Below are positions 40,924 to 49,225 of a stretch of DNA of 64,000 bases, piece after piece. The stretch is from NCBI RefSeq assembly GCF_004365705.1, contig NZ_SOBN01000003.1, forward strand, positions 918,501-982,500, in the 5' to 3' direction. Positions within the stretch are counted from its first letter, which is position 1. Every line of letters starts with the position of its first letter. The stretch is from Streptomyces sp. 846.5. GTDB taxonomy: Bacteria; Actinomycetota; Actinomycetes; Streptomycetales; Streptomycetaceae. A model generated the notes under the pieces. That model was not told the origin of the DNA and searched no databases. It was given only the letters and a program-made list of their open reading frames with translations. Both the position numbers and the translations under genes were made by a program.

Positions 40924-42348
40924 ATGTTCGAGCCCGCGATAGCGCCCAGCGCCTCCCTTCTCGGCCTGCTTCAGCGGGGCCGGGGGGACGGCACCCTGCA
41001 CGCTCTGGCGGCCGAGCGTTCCGACGCTCTCGCCGCCCTTGAGGAGTGCGTCACCAGCGACCCCCGCCGCGACTGGCAGGTGGAGAACCGCTCGCTCTAC
41101 TACGCACGCCTGTTCATGGAGCTGGAGGCCCCGCTCCAGGGCCTGGAGGACCATCTCTTCTGCGCCGAGGACCTGCTCGACGACGAGGAGTCACGCACCG
41201 GGCTCACCCTCGCCGTCCTGGGCCGACTGGCCGGCTACGGCCGCCACGACGCCCTGCTGCTGCTGCGCCGCTATGCCGCCGACGGCAGCAACTGGGCCTG
41301 GGCCCTGGACGAACTGGCGGTACGGGACGACGACGCCGCGCTGGCGGCCCTCGCCGGTCCGGTGCTGTCCCGCTTCCCCGAAGGCCCCGAGGGCGACGCC
41401 ACCCTGCGCGCCACCGTCCGCGACGCCTATGAGCCCCGGCCCTGGCACCTGTGGGCGCAGACCCACCCGAGAGTGGCGGCCGCCACCGAGCAGGCCCCCT
41501 TCGACCTGTGGCAGCGCCAGCTCGACCGCCCCGGCAACACCCCCGCCTGGAGCACCCCGGCAGTACTGGCCTGGGCCGACGCGGCCTCGACCCAGGGCGG
41601 CGCGGTCTCCCCCGAGCAGTTCGAACGCCGGGTCGGTGCCGCCGTCCGCTGCCTGGCCGCCGTCGCCGGGCCCGAGGACGGCCCGCTGCTGCGCAGCACC
41701 GCCCGGGACGGCCAGGACGGCGCCCGCTGCGCGGCCCTGCGGCACCTGGCCGACCACGACGACGAGTCCGCCCCCGACCTGCTGGAACTGGCCGCCGCCG
41801 ACCTCTCCCGGCAGACGGCCGACTATGCGCTCGCCACCCTGTGCCGGGTGCGCACCCCGCGCTTCCTGGCCCGGGCCCGGGTCTGGGCCGCCGATCCCGA
41901 GGGCGGCCCGCTGGCCGACGCCTCGGCCCGGCTGCTGGCCTGCGCCGGCGGGACCGGCGACGCCGCGGCGGTGGTGGCCGCGCTGCACCGCTGGATCTAC
42001 CACAGGGGCGCCGACGGCGACGGCCTAGCCGTCCTGGTGGAGGGCGTCGGGCGGCTGACGGCCGCCACCGGGGTCACCGCCCTGCGCCATGTCTACGCCG
42101 AGACCAGCTGCTCGCAGCTGCGCGGCAGCGCCGCGCGCAGCCTCGCCGTCGTCGATCCCTGCTTCCCGACCGGAGCCGCCGTCGAGTGCCTCTGGGACTG
42201 CGAGGAGTCCACCCGCGAGCTCGCCGCCCGGCATGTGCTCACCAAGGGTGACGGCCGGGTGCTGGACCGGCTCCGCCGCCTGGCCGCGGATCCGGGCGAG
42301 GAGGCCGAGGTCCACGCCGCCGTGAGGGGCCGGCTCAGCGGCGGTTGA
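40924..42348 (+). CDS. HEAT-like repeat protein of unknown function
   Basis: 474 residues, almost entirely helical, Ala/Leu/Arg-rich. Repeats of about 35-45 residues with an A-L-R-x-L-A...D pattern can be followed (for example ARCAALRHLADHDDESAPDLLELAAADL, SCSQLRGSAARSLAVVDPCFPTGAAVECLWDCEESTRELAARHVL), consistent with HEAT repeats acting as a scaffold. No catalytic motif. ATG 40924 starts at the first helix; the frame is open upstream to 40714, so a longer form is possible. It sits between the NsdA-like regulator and the glycosyltransferase operon, all in the same direction. Confidence 0.75.
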   Translation: MFEPAIAPSASLLGLLQRGRGDGTLHALAAERSDALAALEECVTSDPRRDWQVENRSLYYARLFMELEAPLQGLEDHLFCAEDLLDDEESRTGLTLAVLGRLAGYGRHDALLLLRRYAADGSNWAWALDELAVRDDDAALAALAGPVLSRFPEGPEGDATLRATVRDAYEPRPWHLWAQTHPRVAAATEQAPFDLWQRQLDRPGNTPAWSTPAVLAWADAASTQGGAVSPEQFERRVGAAVRCLAAVAGPEDGPLLRSTARDGQDGARCAALRHLADHDDESAPDLLELAAADLSRQTADYALATLCRVRTPRFLARARVWAADPEGGPLADASARLLACAGGTGDAAAVVAALHRWIYHRGADGDGLAVLVEGVGRLTAATGVTALRHVYAETSCSQLRGSAARSLAVVDPCFPTGAAVECLWDCEESTRELAARHVLTKGDGRVLDRLRRLAADPGEEAEVHAAVRGRLSGG

Positions 42349-42459
42349 CCCCCGCGGGTCGGGCTCCGCCCAGGGGCGGAGATGAGCGTTCGGTAGTCGT
42401 TCGTTCACTCGACAGACGGACGTGGCCGTGAGCACGTGTGGCGTCGGGATAACCCAGAC

Positions 42460-43683
42460 ATGCGTGTCGCCATCGTCACAGAATCTTTCCCGCCGGACAT
42501 CAACGGCGTCGCCCACTCCGTCCTGCGCACCGCCGAGCACCTGGTACGGCGCGGCCACCAGCCCCTGGTGATCGCGCCCGCCCCGGCCGTGCCGCTCAAC
42601 GCCCCCGACCCCTGCCCGGTGGTACGGGTCCCCGCCCTCTCACTGCCCGGCTACCCCCAGGTGCGGCTGGCCCTGCCCAGCCGCCGTTTGGAGCAGCTGA
42701 TCGCCGGGCACCGCCCGGATATCGTCCACCTGGCCAGCCCCTTCGTCCTCGGCGCCCGGGCCATGGCCGCCGCCGACCGGCTCGGCATCCCCGCCGTCGC
42801 CGTCTACCAGACCGACCTGGCCGGCTACGCCCGCGCCTACCGGGCCGGCAGCGGTCTCGGTGAGGCCGCCGCCTGGCGGCGGATCCGCGCCGTCCACGGC
42901 GCGGCCGCCCGCACCCTCGCCCCGTCCACCCCGGCCGCCCAGGACCTCACCGCGCACGGCGTGCCCCGGGTGCGGCTCTGGCCGCGCGGCGTGGACTCCG
43001 TACGCTTCCACCCCCGCCACCGCGACCAGGCGCTGCACAGCACCCTCGCCCCCGAGGGGGAGGTCCTGGTCGGCTACGTCGGACGGCTTGCCCCGGAGAA
43101 GCGGGTGGACCTGCTCAGCGGGGTCTGCGCACTGCCGGGCGTGAAGCTGGTGGTGGTGGGCGAGGGGCCGAGCGAACCCGCACTGCGCCAGGCACTGCCC
43201 GGGGCTGTGTTCCTGGGGCGGCGCGAGGGCGACGAGCTCGCCGCGGTCTTCGCCTCGCTGGACGTCTTCGTCCACACCGGGCCGATGGAGACCTTCTGCC
43301 AGACCATCCAGGAGGCCATGGCCAGCGGCGTCGCTGTGGTCGGACCCGCCGTCGGCGGACCGCTCGACCTGGTCGCCCACCGCCGCACCGGCCTGCTGGT
43401 GCAGCCCAGGGACGTGCGCGCGGTCACCGAGGCTGTCGCGACACTGGCCGCCGACCCGGCGCTGCGCGAGCGCTACGGCGCCCAGGCGCGCCACGAGGTG
43501 GCCGGCCGCACCTGGGAGTCGGTCGGCGACCAGCTGCTCGACCACTACCAGGAGATCCTGGCCCCGGCGGCAGCGACAGCCGCGGCCACGGTCACCGCCA
43601 CCGTTACAGCCACGGCCGCCGTGGTCGTGCCGGCCGCCGCCGCGCTCGGCGCGGTCCCGCAGCGGGGCGGTGTCGCGGCATGA
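42460..43683 (+). CDS. Family 4 (GT-B) glycosyltransferase, MgtA/PimB-like
   Basis: 407 residues. N-domain MRVAIVTESFPPDINGVAHSVLRTAEHL and SPFVLGARAMAAADRLGIPAVAVYQTDLAGYA resemble mannosyltransferases of the MgtA group. The C-domain carries GYVGRLAPEKRVDLL and the E-x7-E donor site in GPMETFCQTIQEAMASGVAVVGP. It would transfer a sugar from a GDP- or UDP-donor to a lipid or glycan acceptor at the membrane face. The last 35 residues are a low-complexity Ala/Thr/Val tail encoded by repetitive DNA. It overlaps the next gene by ATGA. Confidence 0.85.
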   Translation: MRVAIVTESFPPDINGVAHSVLRTAEHLVRRGHQPLVIAPAPAVPLNAPDPCPVVRVPALSLPGYPQVRLALPSRRLEQLIAGHRPDIVHLASPFVLGARAMAAADRLGIPAVAVYQTDLAGYARAYRAGSGLGEAAAWRRIRAVHGAAARTLAPSTPAAQDLTAHGVPRVRLWPRGVDSVRFHPRHRDQALHSTLAPEGEVLVGYVGRLAPEKRVDLLSGVCALPGVKLVVVGEGPSEPALRQALPGAVFLGRREGDELAAVFASLDVFVHTGPMETFCQTIQEAMASGVAVVGPAVGGPLDLVAHRRTGLLVQPRDVRAVTEAVATLAADPALRERYGAQARHEVAGRTWESVGDQLLDHYQEILAPAAATAAATVTATVTATAAVVVPAAAALGAVPQRGGVAA

Positions 43684-44822
43684 GCCTGCGGATCGTACGC
43701 CTCGCCAACTTCGTCACCCCGGTCTCCGGGGGCCTGCGCACCGCGCTGCACCACCTGGGCGCGGGCTACCTCGCCGCCGGGCACCGCCCGGTGCTGGTGA
43801 TCCCCGGCCCCGGTCACCGCGACGAGGAGACCGACCAGGGCCGGGTGATCACCCTGCCCGGGCGCCGGGTCCCGGGCATGGGCGGCTACCGGGTGCTGCT
43901 CGACCGGCCCGCCCTGGCCGACCTGCTGGCCGTGCTGCGCCCGGACCGGCTGGAGGTCTCCGACCGCACCACACTGCGCTGGACCGGCGGCTGGGCCCGG
44001 CGCCACGGGGTGCCGGCCGCGATGGTCTCCCACGAGAGCCTGGACGGGCTGCTGCGGGCCTGGGGCCTGGGGGAGTCCACCGCCCGCCGGGCCTCCGACC
44101 GGCTGAACCGGGGGACCGCCCGCGACTACAGCGCCGTCATCTGCACCACCGACTGGGCCGCCGCCGAGTTCCACCGGCTCGGCGCCCGCAATGTGGTCCG
44201 CGCCCCCCTGGGCGTCGACCTGGAACGCTGCCACCCCCGGCAGCGCAACGCCGCGGCGCGCAACCACTACGCACGCCCCGGCGAGGTGCTGCTGGTGCTC
44301 TGCTCGCGGCTCTCGCCGGAGAAGCGCCCCGAGCGCGCCCTGGACGCCGTCGCCGAACTGCGCCGCCGCGGCGTACCGGCCGTGCTGGTGGTGGCGGGGG
44401 AGGGCCCGCTGCGCGCCCGGATGGAGGCGCGGGTCAGGTCGGAACGGCTGCCGGTGCGGATGGTCGGCCACATCGGCTCCGCCGACGCCCTGGCGGCCCT
44501 GCTCGCCAGCGCCGACGTGGTGCTGGCGCCCGGGCCGATCGAGACCTTCGGCCTGGCCGCCCTGGAAGCCCTGGCCTGTGGCACCCCGGTCGTGGTCAGC
44601 GCTTCCTCCGCGCTGCCGCAGATCGTCGGCGACGCCGGCGAGACCGCGGCCGACACCGGCCCCGGCTTCTCTGACGCCGTGCAGCGACTGCTGGCCCGGC
44701 CCGAGGCCGACCGGCGGTCCCGGGCCCGCGACCGGGCCGAGCAGTACGGCTGGGACCGGGCCGTCGCCGGCTTCCTCGCCGCCCACCGCATACCGCAGCC
44801 CGTCCGAGGAGTCATGGCATGA
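43680..44822 (+). CDS. Family 4 (GT-B) glycosyltransferase
   Basis: 380 residues. N-terminal RIVRLANFVTPVSGGLRTALHHLGAGYLAAGHRPVLVIPGP, then the donor-binding half VLLVLCSRLSPEKRPERALDAVAELRRRG and GPIETFGLAALEALACGTPVVVS with the E-x7-E pair. It belongs to the same superfamily as the preceding protein but not the same subgroup, so the two probably add successive sugars. Overlaps by ATGA at both ends show a tightly coupled operon with the GDSL gene. Confidence 0.86.
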   Translation: MSLRIVRLANFVTPVSGGLRTALHHLGAGYLAAGHRPVLVIPGPGHRDEETDQGRVITLPGRRVPGMGGYRVLLDRPALADLLAVLRPDRLEVSDRTTLRWTGGWARRHGVPAAMVSHESLDGLLRAWGLGESTARRASDRLNRGTARDYSAVICTTDWAAAEFHRLGARNVVRAPLGVDLERCHPRQRNAAARNHYARPGEVLLVLCSRLSPEKRPERALDAVAELRRRGVPAVLVVAGEGPLRARMEARVRSERLPVRMVGHIGSADALAALLASADVVLAPGPIETFGLAALEALACGTPVVVSASSALPQIVGDAGETAADTGPGFSDAVQRLLARPEADRRSRARDRAEQYGWDRAVAGFLAAHRIPQPVRGVMA

Positions 44823-45679
44823 CGCTGCTCAGGGTCGCCGCGCTCGGCGACTCCCTCACCGAAGGCCTCGGCGACCCCGCGCCCGGCGGCGGCTGGCGCG
44901 GCTGGGCCGCCCTGCTCGCGGCCGGCCTGGCACCGCTGGCCGAGGCCGTCGACCTGCACAACCTCGCCGTCAGCGGTGCCCGGGCCGCCGACGTGGCCCG
45001 TACCCAGCTCCCGACCGCACTGGCGCACCGACCGCACCTCGCCTCCGTCCTGGTCGGCGCCAACGACACCCTGCGCGCCAGCTACGACATCGACGCGGTG
45101 ACGGCCGACCTGGACGCCGTCATGGCCGAGCTCAGCGCGGGCGGCACCGTCCTGCTCACCGCCTGCCTGCCGGACCCCGGCCGGCTGCTGCGCCTCCCCG
45201 GCCCGCTCGCGCGTCCGCTGGCGCGCCGGATGCGCAGCGTCAACGAGGTCGTCCACGCCCTGAGCGAGCGCTATGCCGCCGTCCATGTCCACGCGGCCGA
45301 GGCCGATTGGATCGACGACCCGCGGATGTGGAGCGTGGACCGGCTGCACCCCAGCGAGCGTGGGCACCGTGCCTTGGCTCGCGAGTTCCATACCGCGCTG
45401 GCCGCGCACGGTACGGCTGCAGGCCCCGCCCCGACGCCCGAGCCCGAGAGCGCCGCACCGAGCCGGGCCGCCCAGACCTGGTGGATGGCCACCAAGGGCA
45501 CCCGCTGGGTGGCCGAACGCTGCACCGACCTCCTCCCCGACCTGCTCCGCCTGGCCGCGTCCGAAGCCAGGCAGCGCGACCCCCTGGCCCTCGATCTCGC
45601 CGCCGCCCGCCGCACCGCGGCAGCCCTGGCCGCCGTGTCCGGTTCCGACTCCGGGAGCAGCCTGCGCGCCGTCAGCTGA
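44819..45679 (+). CDS. SGNH/GDSL hydrolase
   Basis: 286 residues. Block I GDSLTEG with catalytic Ser at residue 12, block II LAVSGARAADV, block III VGANDTL, and block V DRLHPSERGHRAL with the catalytic Asp/His. There is no signal peptide, so it acts in the cytoplasm or is a membrane-adjacent esterase; removal or editing of an acyl group on the glycoconjugate made by the two upstream enzymes is possible. The C-terminal 80 residues are helical, Ala-rich and outside the domain. Its stop directly abuts the stop of the convergent BNR gene (TGATCA). Confidence 0.85.
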   Translation: MTLLRVAALGDSLTEGLGDPAPGGGWRGWAALLAAGLAPLAEAVDLHNLAVSGARAADVARTQLPTALAHRPHLASVLVGANDTLRASYDIDAVTADLDAVMAELSAGGTVLLTACLPDPGRLLRLPGPLARPLARRMRSVNEVVHALSERYAAVHVHAAEADWIDDPRMWSVDRLHPSERGHRALAREFHTALAAHGTAAGPAPTPEPESAAPSRAAQTWWMATKGTRWVAERCTDLLPDLLRLAASEARQRDPLALDLAAARRTAAALAAVSGSDSGSSLRAVS

Positions 45680-46771
45680 TCAACCGATCTTCGCCGCCCG
45701 GACGCACAGCACGGCGGGCAGATGCTCCGTCAGCAATCGCCAGCTGTCCCCCTCGTCCGCACTGCCGTAGACCTCGCCGTTGCGGTTGCCGAAGTAGACG
45801 CCCACCGGGTCGGCGTCGTCCAGGCAGAGCGCGTCGCGCAGCACCACCCCGTAGTGCGGCTCCTGCGGCAGCCCCTCGGACAGTGGCTCCCAGGTCTCCC
45901 CGGCATCGCGCGAGCGGTAGACCCGGCAGCGGTGCCCGGGCGGCAGCCGCTCGAAGTCGGCGACCAGCGGGAACACATAGACCGTGCCCGCCCGTCGCGG
46001 ATGCGCCGCGATGGCGAAGCCGAAGTCCGCCGGCAGATCGGCGTCGATCGGGGTCCAGTGCCCGCCGGAGTCGTCGCTGCGGTAGACGCCGCCGTGGTTC
46101 TGCAGGTACAGCCGGGACGGATCGCCGGCGTCCACCGCGATCTTGTGCACGCACTGCCCGAACTCCGGGTTGCGGTCCGGCTGGAACCGGGCCTCCACCC
46201 CGGTGTTCGACGGCGCCCAGCTCTCCCCGCCGTCCGCCGAGCGGTAGACGCCGCCGGTCGACACCGCGACGGTGAGCTGCCGGGGGTCCTCCCGGTCGAC
46301 CAGGACCGTGTGCATCCCCTGGCCGCCGAAGCCGGCGCCCCAGTCCTTGCGCTGCGGATGTTTCCACAGGCTCTCCACCAGCGAGAACGACTCGCCCCTG
46401 TCCTCGGACCGGAACAGCGCCGCCGGCTCGGTGCCGGCGTAGACGACGGTCGGCTGGTCCGCGCCGGCCGGCTGGAGCTGCCACACCCGCTCCAGCGAGG
46501 TCCCGGTCGACTTGGGGAAGCTCACTGCGGGCTGCTTGGGCTCCTGCCAGGTCGCGCCCAGGTCGTCGGAGTGGAACACCGAGGGGCCCCAGTGGCTGCT
46601 GTCGGCGCCGACCAGGATCCTCGGCGTGCCGCCCCTGCGGTCGATGGCCACCGAGTACACGCCCTGCATCGGGAAGTGCGGCTGCTCGTTCCACTCCCAG
46701 GCCTCGCGGTCCCGGCTGCGTCCCAGGAACAGCCCCTTGGCGGTACCGACCGCCAGTACTACCTCACCCAT
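45680..46771 (-). CDS. BNR/Asp-box beta-propeller protein (sialidase-like fold)
   Basis: 363 residues with repeated Asp-box motifs: FHSDDLGATW, FRSEDRGESF, YRSADGGESW, YRSDDSGGHW, YRSRDAGETW and YGSADEGDSW, six copies spaced about 50 residues. This is the propeller found in sialidases and photosynthesis-factor-like proteins, but the catalytic Arg triad of sialidases is not evident. No signal peptide is seen, so it is probably cytoplasmic and perhaps a binding protein. ATG 46771 has AAGGAG 8-13 bases upstream. Convergent with the GDSL hydrolase with no gap between stop codons. Confidence 0.85.
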   Translation of the reverse strand: MGEVVLAVGTAKGLFLGRSRDREAWEWNEQPHFPMQGVYSVAIDRRGGTPRILVGADSSHWGPSVFHSDDLGATWQEPKQPAVSFPKSTGTSLERVWQLQPAGADQPTVVYAGTEPAALFRSEDRGESFSLVESLWKHPQRKDWGAGFGGQGMHTVLVDREDPRQLTVAVSTGGVYRSADGGESWAPSNTGVEARFQPDRNPEFGQCVHKIAVDAGDPSRLYLQNHGGVYRSDDSGGHWTPIDADLPADFGFAIAAHPRRAGTVYVFPLVADFERLPPGHRCRVYRSRDAGETWEPLSEGLPQEPHYGVVLRDALCLDDADPVGVYFGNRNGEVYGSADEGDSWRLLTEHLPAVLCVRAAKIG

Positions 46772-46857
46772 GGCGGACTCCTTCGTCCTCGCCGGTTCGT
46801 TCGATGGGCAGCAGTCTTCTCGGATCGCGAGCGGTTGTCGTGTTGTCGGGCGTTTGT

Positions 46858-47712
46858 TCACCGCATTGAGCGAGTGAATCGAACGGGTGTTCCAGGAACG
46901 GCTTGTCCGGCCGCCGTGAGATCGGCCGCCGGGACCACGCCCAGCACCGGATAACCCCCGGTCGTGGGGTGGTCGGCCAGGAACACCACCGGCAGCCCGT
47001 CCGGCGGCACCTGCACCGCGCCGAGCACCATTCCCTCGCTCGGCAGTTCGCCGCGGCCCGGCAGGCGTTCGAGCGCAGGCCCGACCAGCCGCAGTCCGAC
47101 CCGGTTGGACGCGGAGGAGACCGTCCAGCGCCCGGCGTCCAGGGTCCGCAGTGCCGCCGGGGTGAACCAGTCGGCGCGCGGCCCGAGGTCCAGCCGCAGC
47201 AGGAGTTCGCGCGGGGGCGCGGGCAGCGGAAGCGGGTCGATCCAGCACGGCGGACCGGTCGGCGGCCCCACCGGCAGCAGCTGCCCCGCGGCCAGCGGCG
47301 GCGGTCCCAGCCCGGCCAGCAGGTCCGCCGACCGGCTGCCCAGCACCGGCGGCACGGCGAAACCGCCGGCCACCGCCAGGTAGCAGCGCAGCCCGCTGGT
47401 CGGCGCGCCCACCGCCAGCACCGCCCCGGCCGGCACGGGCACCGGAGCGCCCCAGGCCACCGCCCTGCCGTCGACCCGCACCGGTGCGGGTGCGCCGACG
47501 ACCGCGGCCAGCAGCGGCTCCAGGGCCCGCAGTGCGACCCCGCCGAGAGTGGCCTCCAGCACCGCCGCGTCCGGGGTGTTGCCGACCAGCCGGTTGGCCA
47601 GGCCGCGCGCGTCCGGATCGAGTGCCCCGGCGCGCGGCACCCCGAGCGCGGCCACGCCGACGCGCCCGCCGTCCTGAACCGTCGTCAGCGGTCCCGGCCG
47701 GACCACCTCCAT
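46858..47712 (-). CDS. pxpC: 5-oxoprolinase subunit C (biotin-dependent carboxyltransferase-like)
   Basis: 284 residues. MEVVRPGPLTTVQDGGRVGVAALGVPRAGALDPDA is the standard N-terminus of the PxpC/KipA family, and ASNRVGLRLVGPALE, SEGMVLGAVQVPPDGLPVVFLADHPTTGGYPVLG its C-terminal signature. With PxpA and PxpB it converts 5-oxoproline to glutamate using ATP. Last gene of pxpABC. ATG 47712 has GAGAGGG upstream; the pxpB stop is 22 bp earlier. Confidence 0.93.
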   Translation of the reverse strand: MEVVRPGPLTTVQDGGRVGVAALGVPRAGALDPDARGLANRLVGNTPDAAVLEATLGGVALRALEPLLAAVVGAPAPVRVDGRAVAWGAPVPVPAGAVLAVGAPTSGLRCYLAVAGGFAVPPVLGSRSADLLAGLGPPPLAAGQLLPVGPPTGPPCWIDPLPLPAPPRELLLRLDLGPRADWFTPAALRTLDAGRWTVSSASNRVGLRLVGPALERLPGRGELPSEGMVLGAVQVPPDGLPVVFLADHPTTGGYPVLGVVPAADLTAAGQAVPGTPVRFTRSMR

Positions 47713-47734
47713 CCCTCTCACGTCTGCGCCGCCC

Positions 47735-48355
47735 TCACGTCTGCTCCACAAAACGCACCCGGGTGCCCGGCAGCAGCAGCGCCGCGGGGTCCCGCCCCAG
47801 GTCCCAGACCGGCAGCTCGGTGCGCCCGAGCAGCTGCCAGCCGCCCGGTGAGGCGCTGGGGTAGACCCCGGTGTAGCCGCCGGCCAGCGCCACCGAGCCG
47901 GCCGGGACCCGGGTCCGCGGAGTGGCCCGCCGCGGCACGGCGTACCGCTCGGGCAGCCCGGTCAGATAGGCGAAACCGGGCGCGAAACCGCAGAACGCCA
48001 CCCGGTACTCGCCGCCGGTGTGGATCCGCACCGCCTCGGCGGCGGACACCCCCCACAGCGCCGCGACCTCCGCCAGGTCCTCGCCGTCGTAGCGGGTCGG
48101 CACGGTGACCACGGCGCCCTCCGGCGGCGCCGACGGCTGCGGCTGCCACCCCTCGAACTGGGCTGCGACCAGCTCCGGCCTGGCCAGCCCGTCCAGCAGT
48201 ACGGTCCGCGCGGCCGGCACGATCTCGGCCACCTGGCCCAGCCGCCCGTCCGCCTGACGGTTGATCAACTCCTTGTGCAGCGACGCCACCTCCGCGTCGC
48301 TGTCGACCTCCAGCAGCAGCGCCGAGCGCCCCGCCGCCAGGATCCGCACGCTCAT
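47735..48355 (-). CDS. pxpB: 5-oxoprolinase subunit B (KipI-like)
   Basis: 206 residues. Motifs IHTGGEYRVAFCGFAPGFAYLTGLPE, PRRATPRTRVPAGSVALAGGYTGVYP and GGWQLLGRTELPVWD are diagnostic for the PxpB/KipI allophanate-hydrolase-subunit-1-like family. It works with PxpC. ATG 48355 overlaps the pxpA stop by four bases (ATGA). Gene order pxpA-pxpB-pxpC is as in other bacteria. Confidence 0.93.
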   Translation of the reverse strand: MSVRILAAGRSALLLEVDSDAEVASLHKELINRQADGRLGQVAEIVPAARTVLLDGLARPELVAAQFEGWQPQPSAPPEGAVVTVPTRYDGEDLAEVAALWGVSAAEAVRIHTGGEYRVAFCGFAPGFAYLTGLPERYAVPRRATPRTRVPAGSVALAGGYTGVYPSASPGGWQLLGRTELPVWDLGRDPAALLLPGTRVRFVEQT

Positions 48356-49122
48356 ACGAACGCCTCCACGCCCACCCCGGCGGCGACCAGCGCCTCCCGC
48401 ACCCGCAGCGCCAGCGCCGCCGCTCCAGGCGTGTCCCCGTGCACGCACAGCGAGGCCGCCAGCACCGTGACCAGGCTGCCGTCCGCCGCGACCACCTCCC
48501 CGTCCCGGGCCATCCGCACCGCCCGGGCCACCACTGCGTCCGGGTCGTGCAGCACCGCCCCCGGCTCGGTCCGCGGCAGCAGCGTTCCCTGCGCCGTGTA
48601 GGCCCGGTCCGCGAAGGCCTCGGCGACCACCGGCAGTCCGGCCGCCTCCGCCGCCGCCAGCAGTGCCGAGCCGGGCAGCCCGAGCACCGGCAGCGCCCGC
48701 CCGTCCGCCCGCCGGTGGGCCAGCAGCGCGTCCACCACGGCGCCCGCCTGCTCCTGGTCCCACACCACCCGGTTGTAGAGCGCGCCGTGCGGCTTCAGAT
48801 AGGCCACCGCCGTCCCGGCCGACCGGGCGAACAGGTCCAGGGCGCCCAGCTGGTAGACGATCTCGTCGGCCAGCTCCCGGCGCGGCACCTCCATCGACCG
48901 CCGCCCGAAGCCGGCCAGGTCCCGGTAGGAGACCTGGGCCCCGATCCGCACCCCGCGCTCCGCCGCCAGTTCGCACACCCGGCGGATCGTCGAAGGGTCG
49001 CCCGCATGGAAGCCGCAGGCGACGTTCGCACTGGTGACCACGGTCAGCAGGGCCTCGTCGTCGGTCAGCGTCCAGCGCCCGAAGCCCTCGCCCAGGTCAG
49101 CGTTGAGATCGATGGTCACCAT
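48352..49122 (-). CDS. pxpA: 5-oxoprolinase subunit A (LamB/YcsF family)
   Basis: 256 residues. IDLNADLGEGFGRW at the N-terminus, TSANVACGFHAGDPSTI near residue 32 and YLKPHGALYN near 105 are the family signatures. It forms the 5-oxoprolinase with PxpB and PxpC, recycling pyroglutamate formed by damage or peptide turnover. First gene of the operon; ATG 49122 lies 103 bp from the divergent SMC-complex operon, so the two share an intergenic promoter region. Confidence 0.94.
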   Translation of the reverse strand: MVTIDLNADLGEGFGRWTLTDDEALLTVVTSANVACGFHAGDPSTIRRVCELAAERGVRIGAQVSYRDLAGFGRRSMEVPRRELADEIVYQLGALDLFARSAGTAVAYLKPHGALYNRVVWDQEQAGAVVDALLAHRRADGRALPVLGLPGSALLAAAEAAGLPVVAEAFADRAYTAQGTLLPRTEPGAVLHDPDAVVARAVRMARDGEVVAADGSLVTVLAASLCVHGDTPGAAALALRVREALVAAGVGVEAFV

Positions 49123-49211
49123 GGCACCAGATCCTAGGGGGCGCCCGCGTGTGCAAGGTCACACAATTGCCCGCATTCCGTGGCGTTTCGGAGCCTGTCA
49201 GTGCCACCCCC

Positions 49212-49217
49212 TAATCT
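49212..49217 (+). promoter_or_regulatory. Candidate -10 box for a leaderless SMC-complex operon
   Basis: TAATCT lies nine bases upstream of GTG 49226, with no ribosome binding site in between. The spacing fits transcription starting at the G of the start codon. A -35 box is not clear. Confidence 0.4.
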
Positions 49218-49225
49218 TGTCGATC

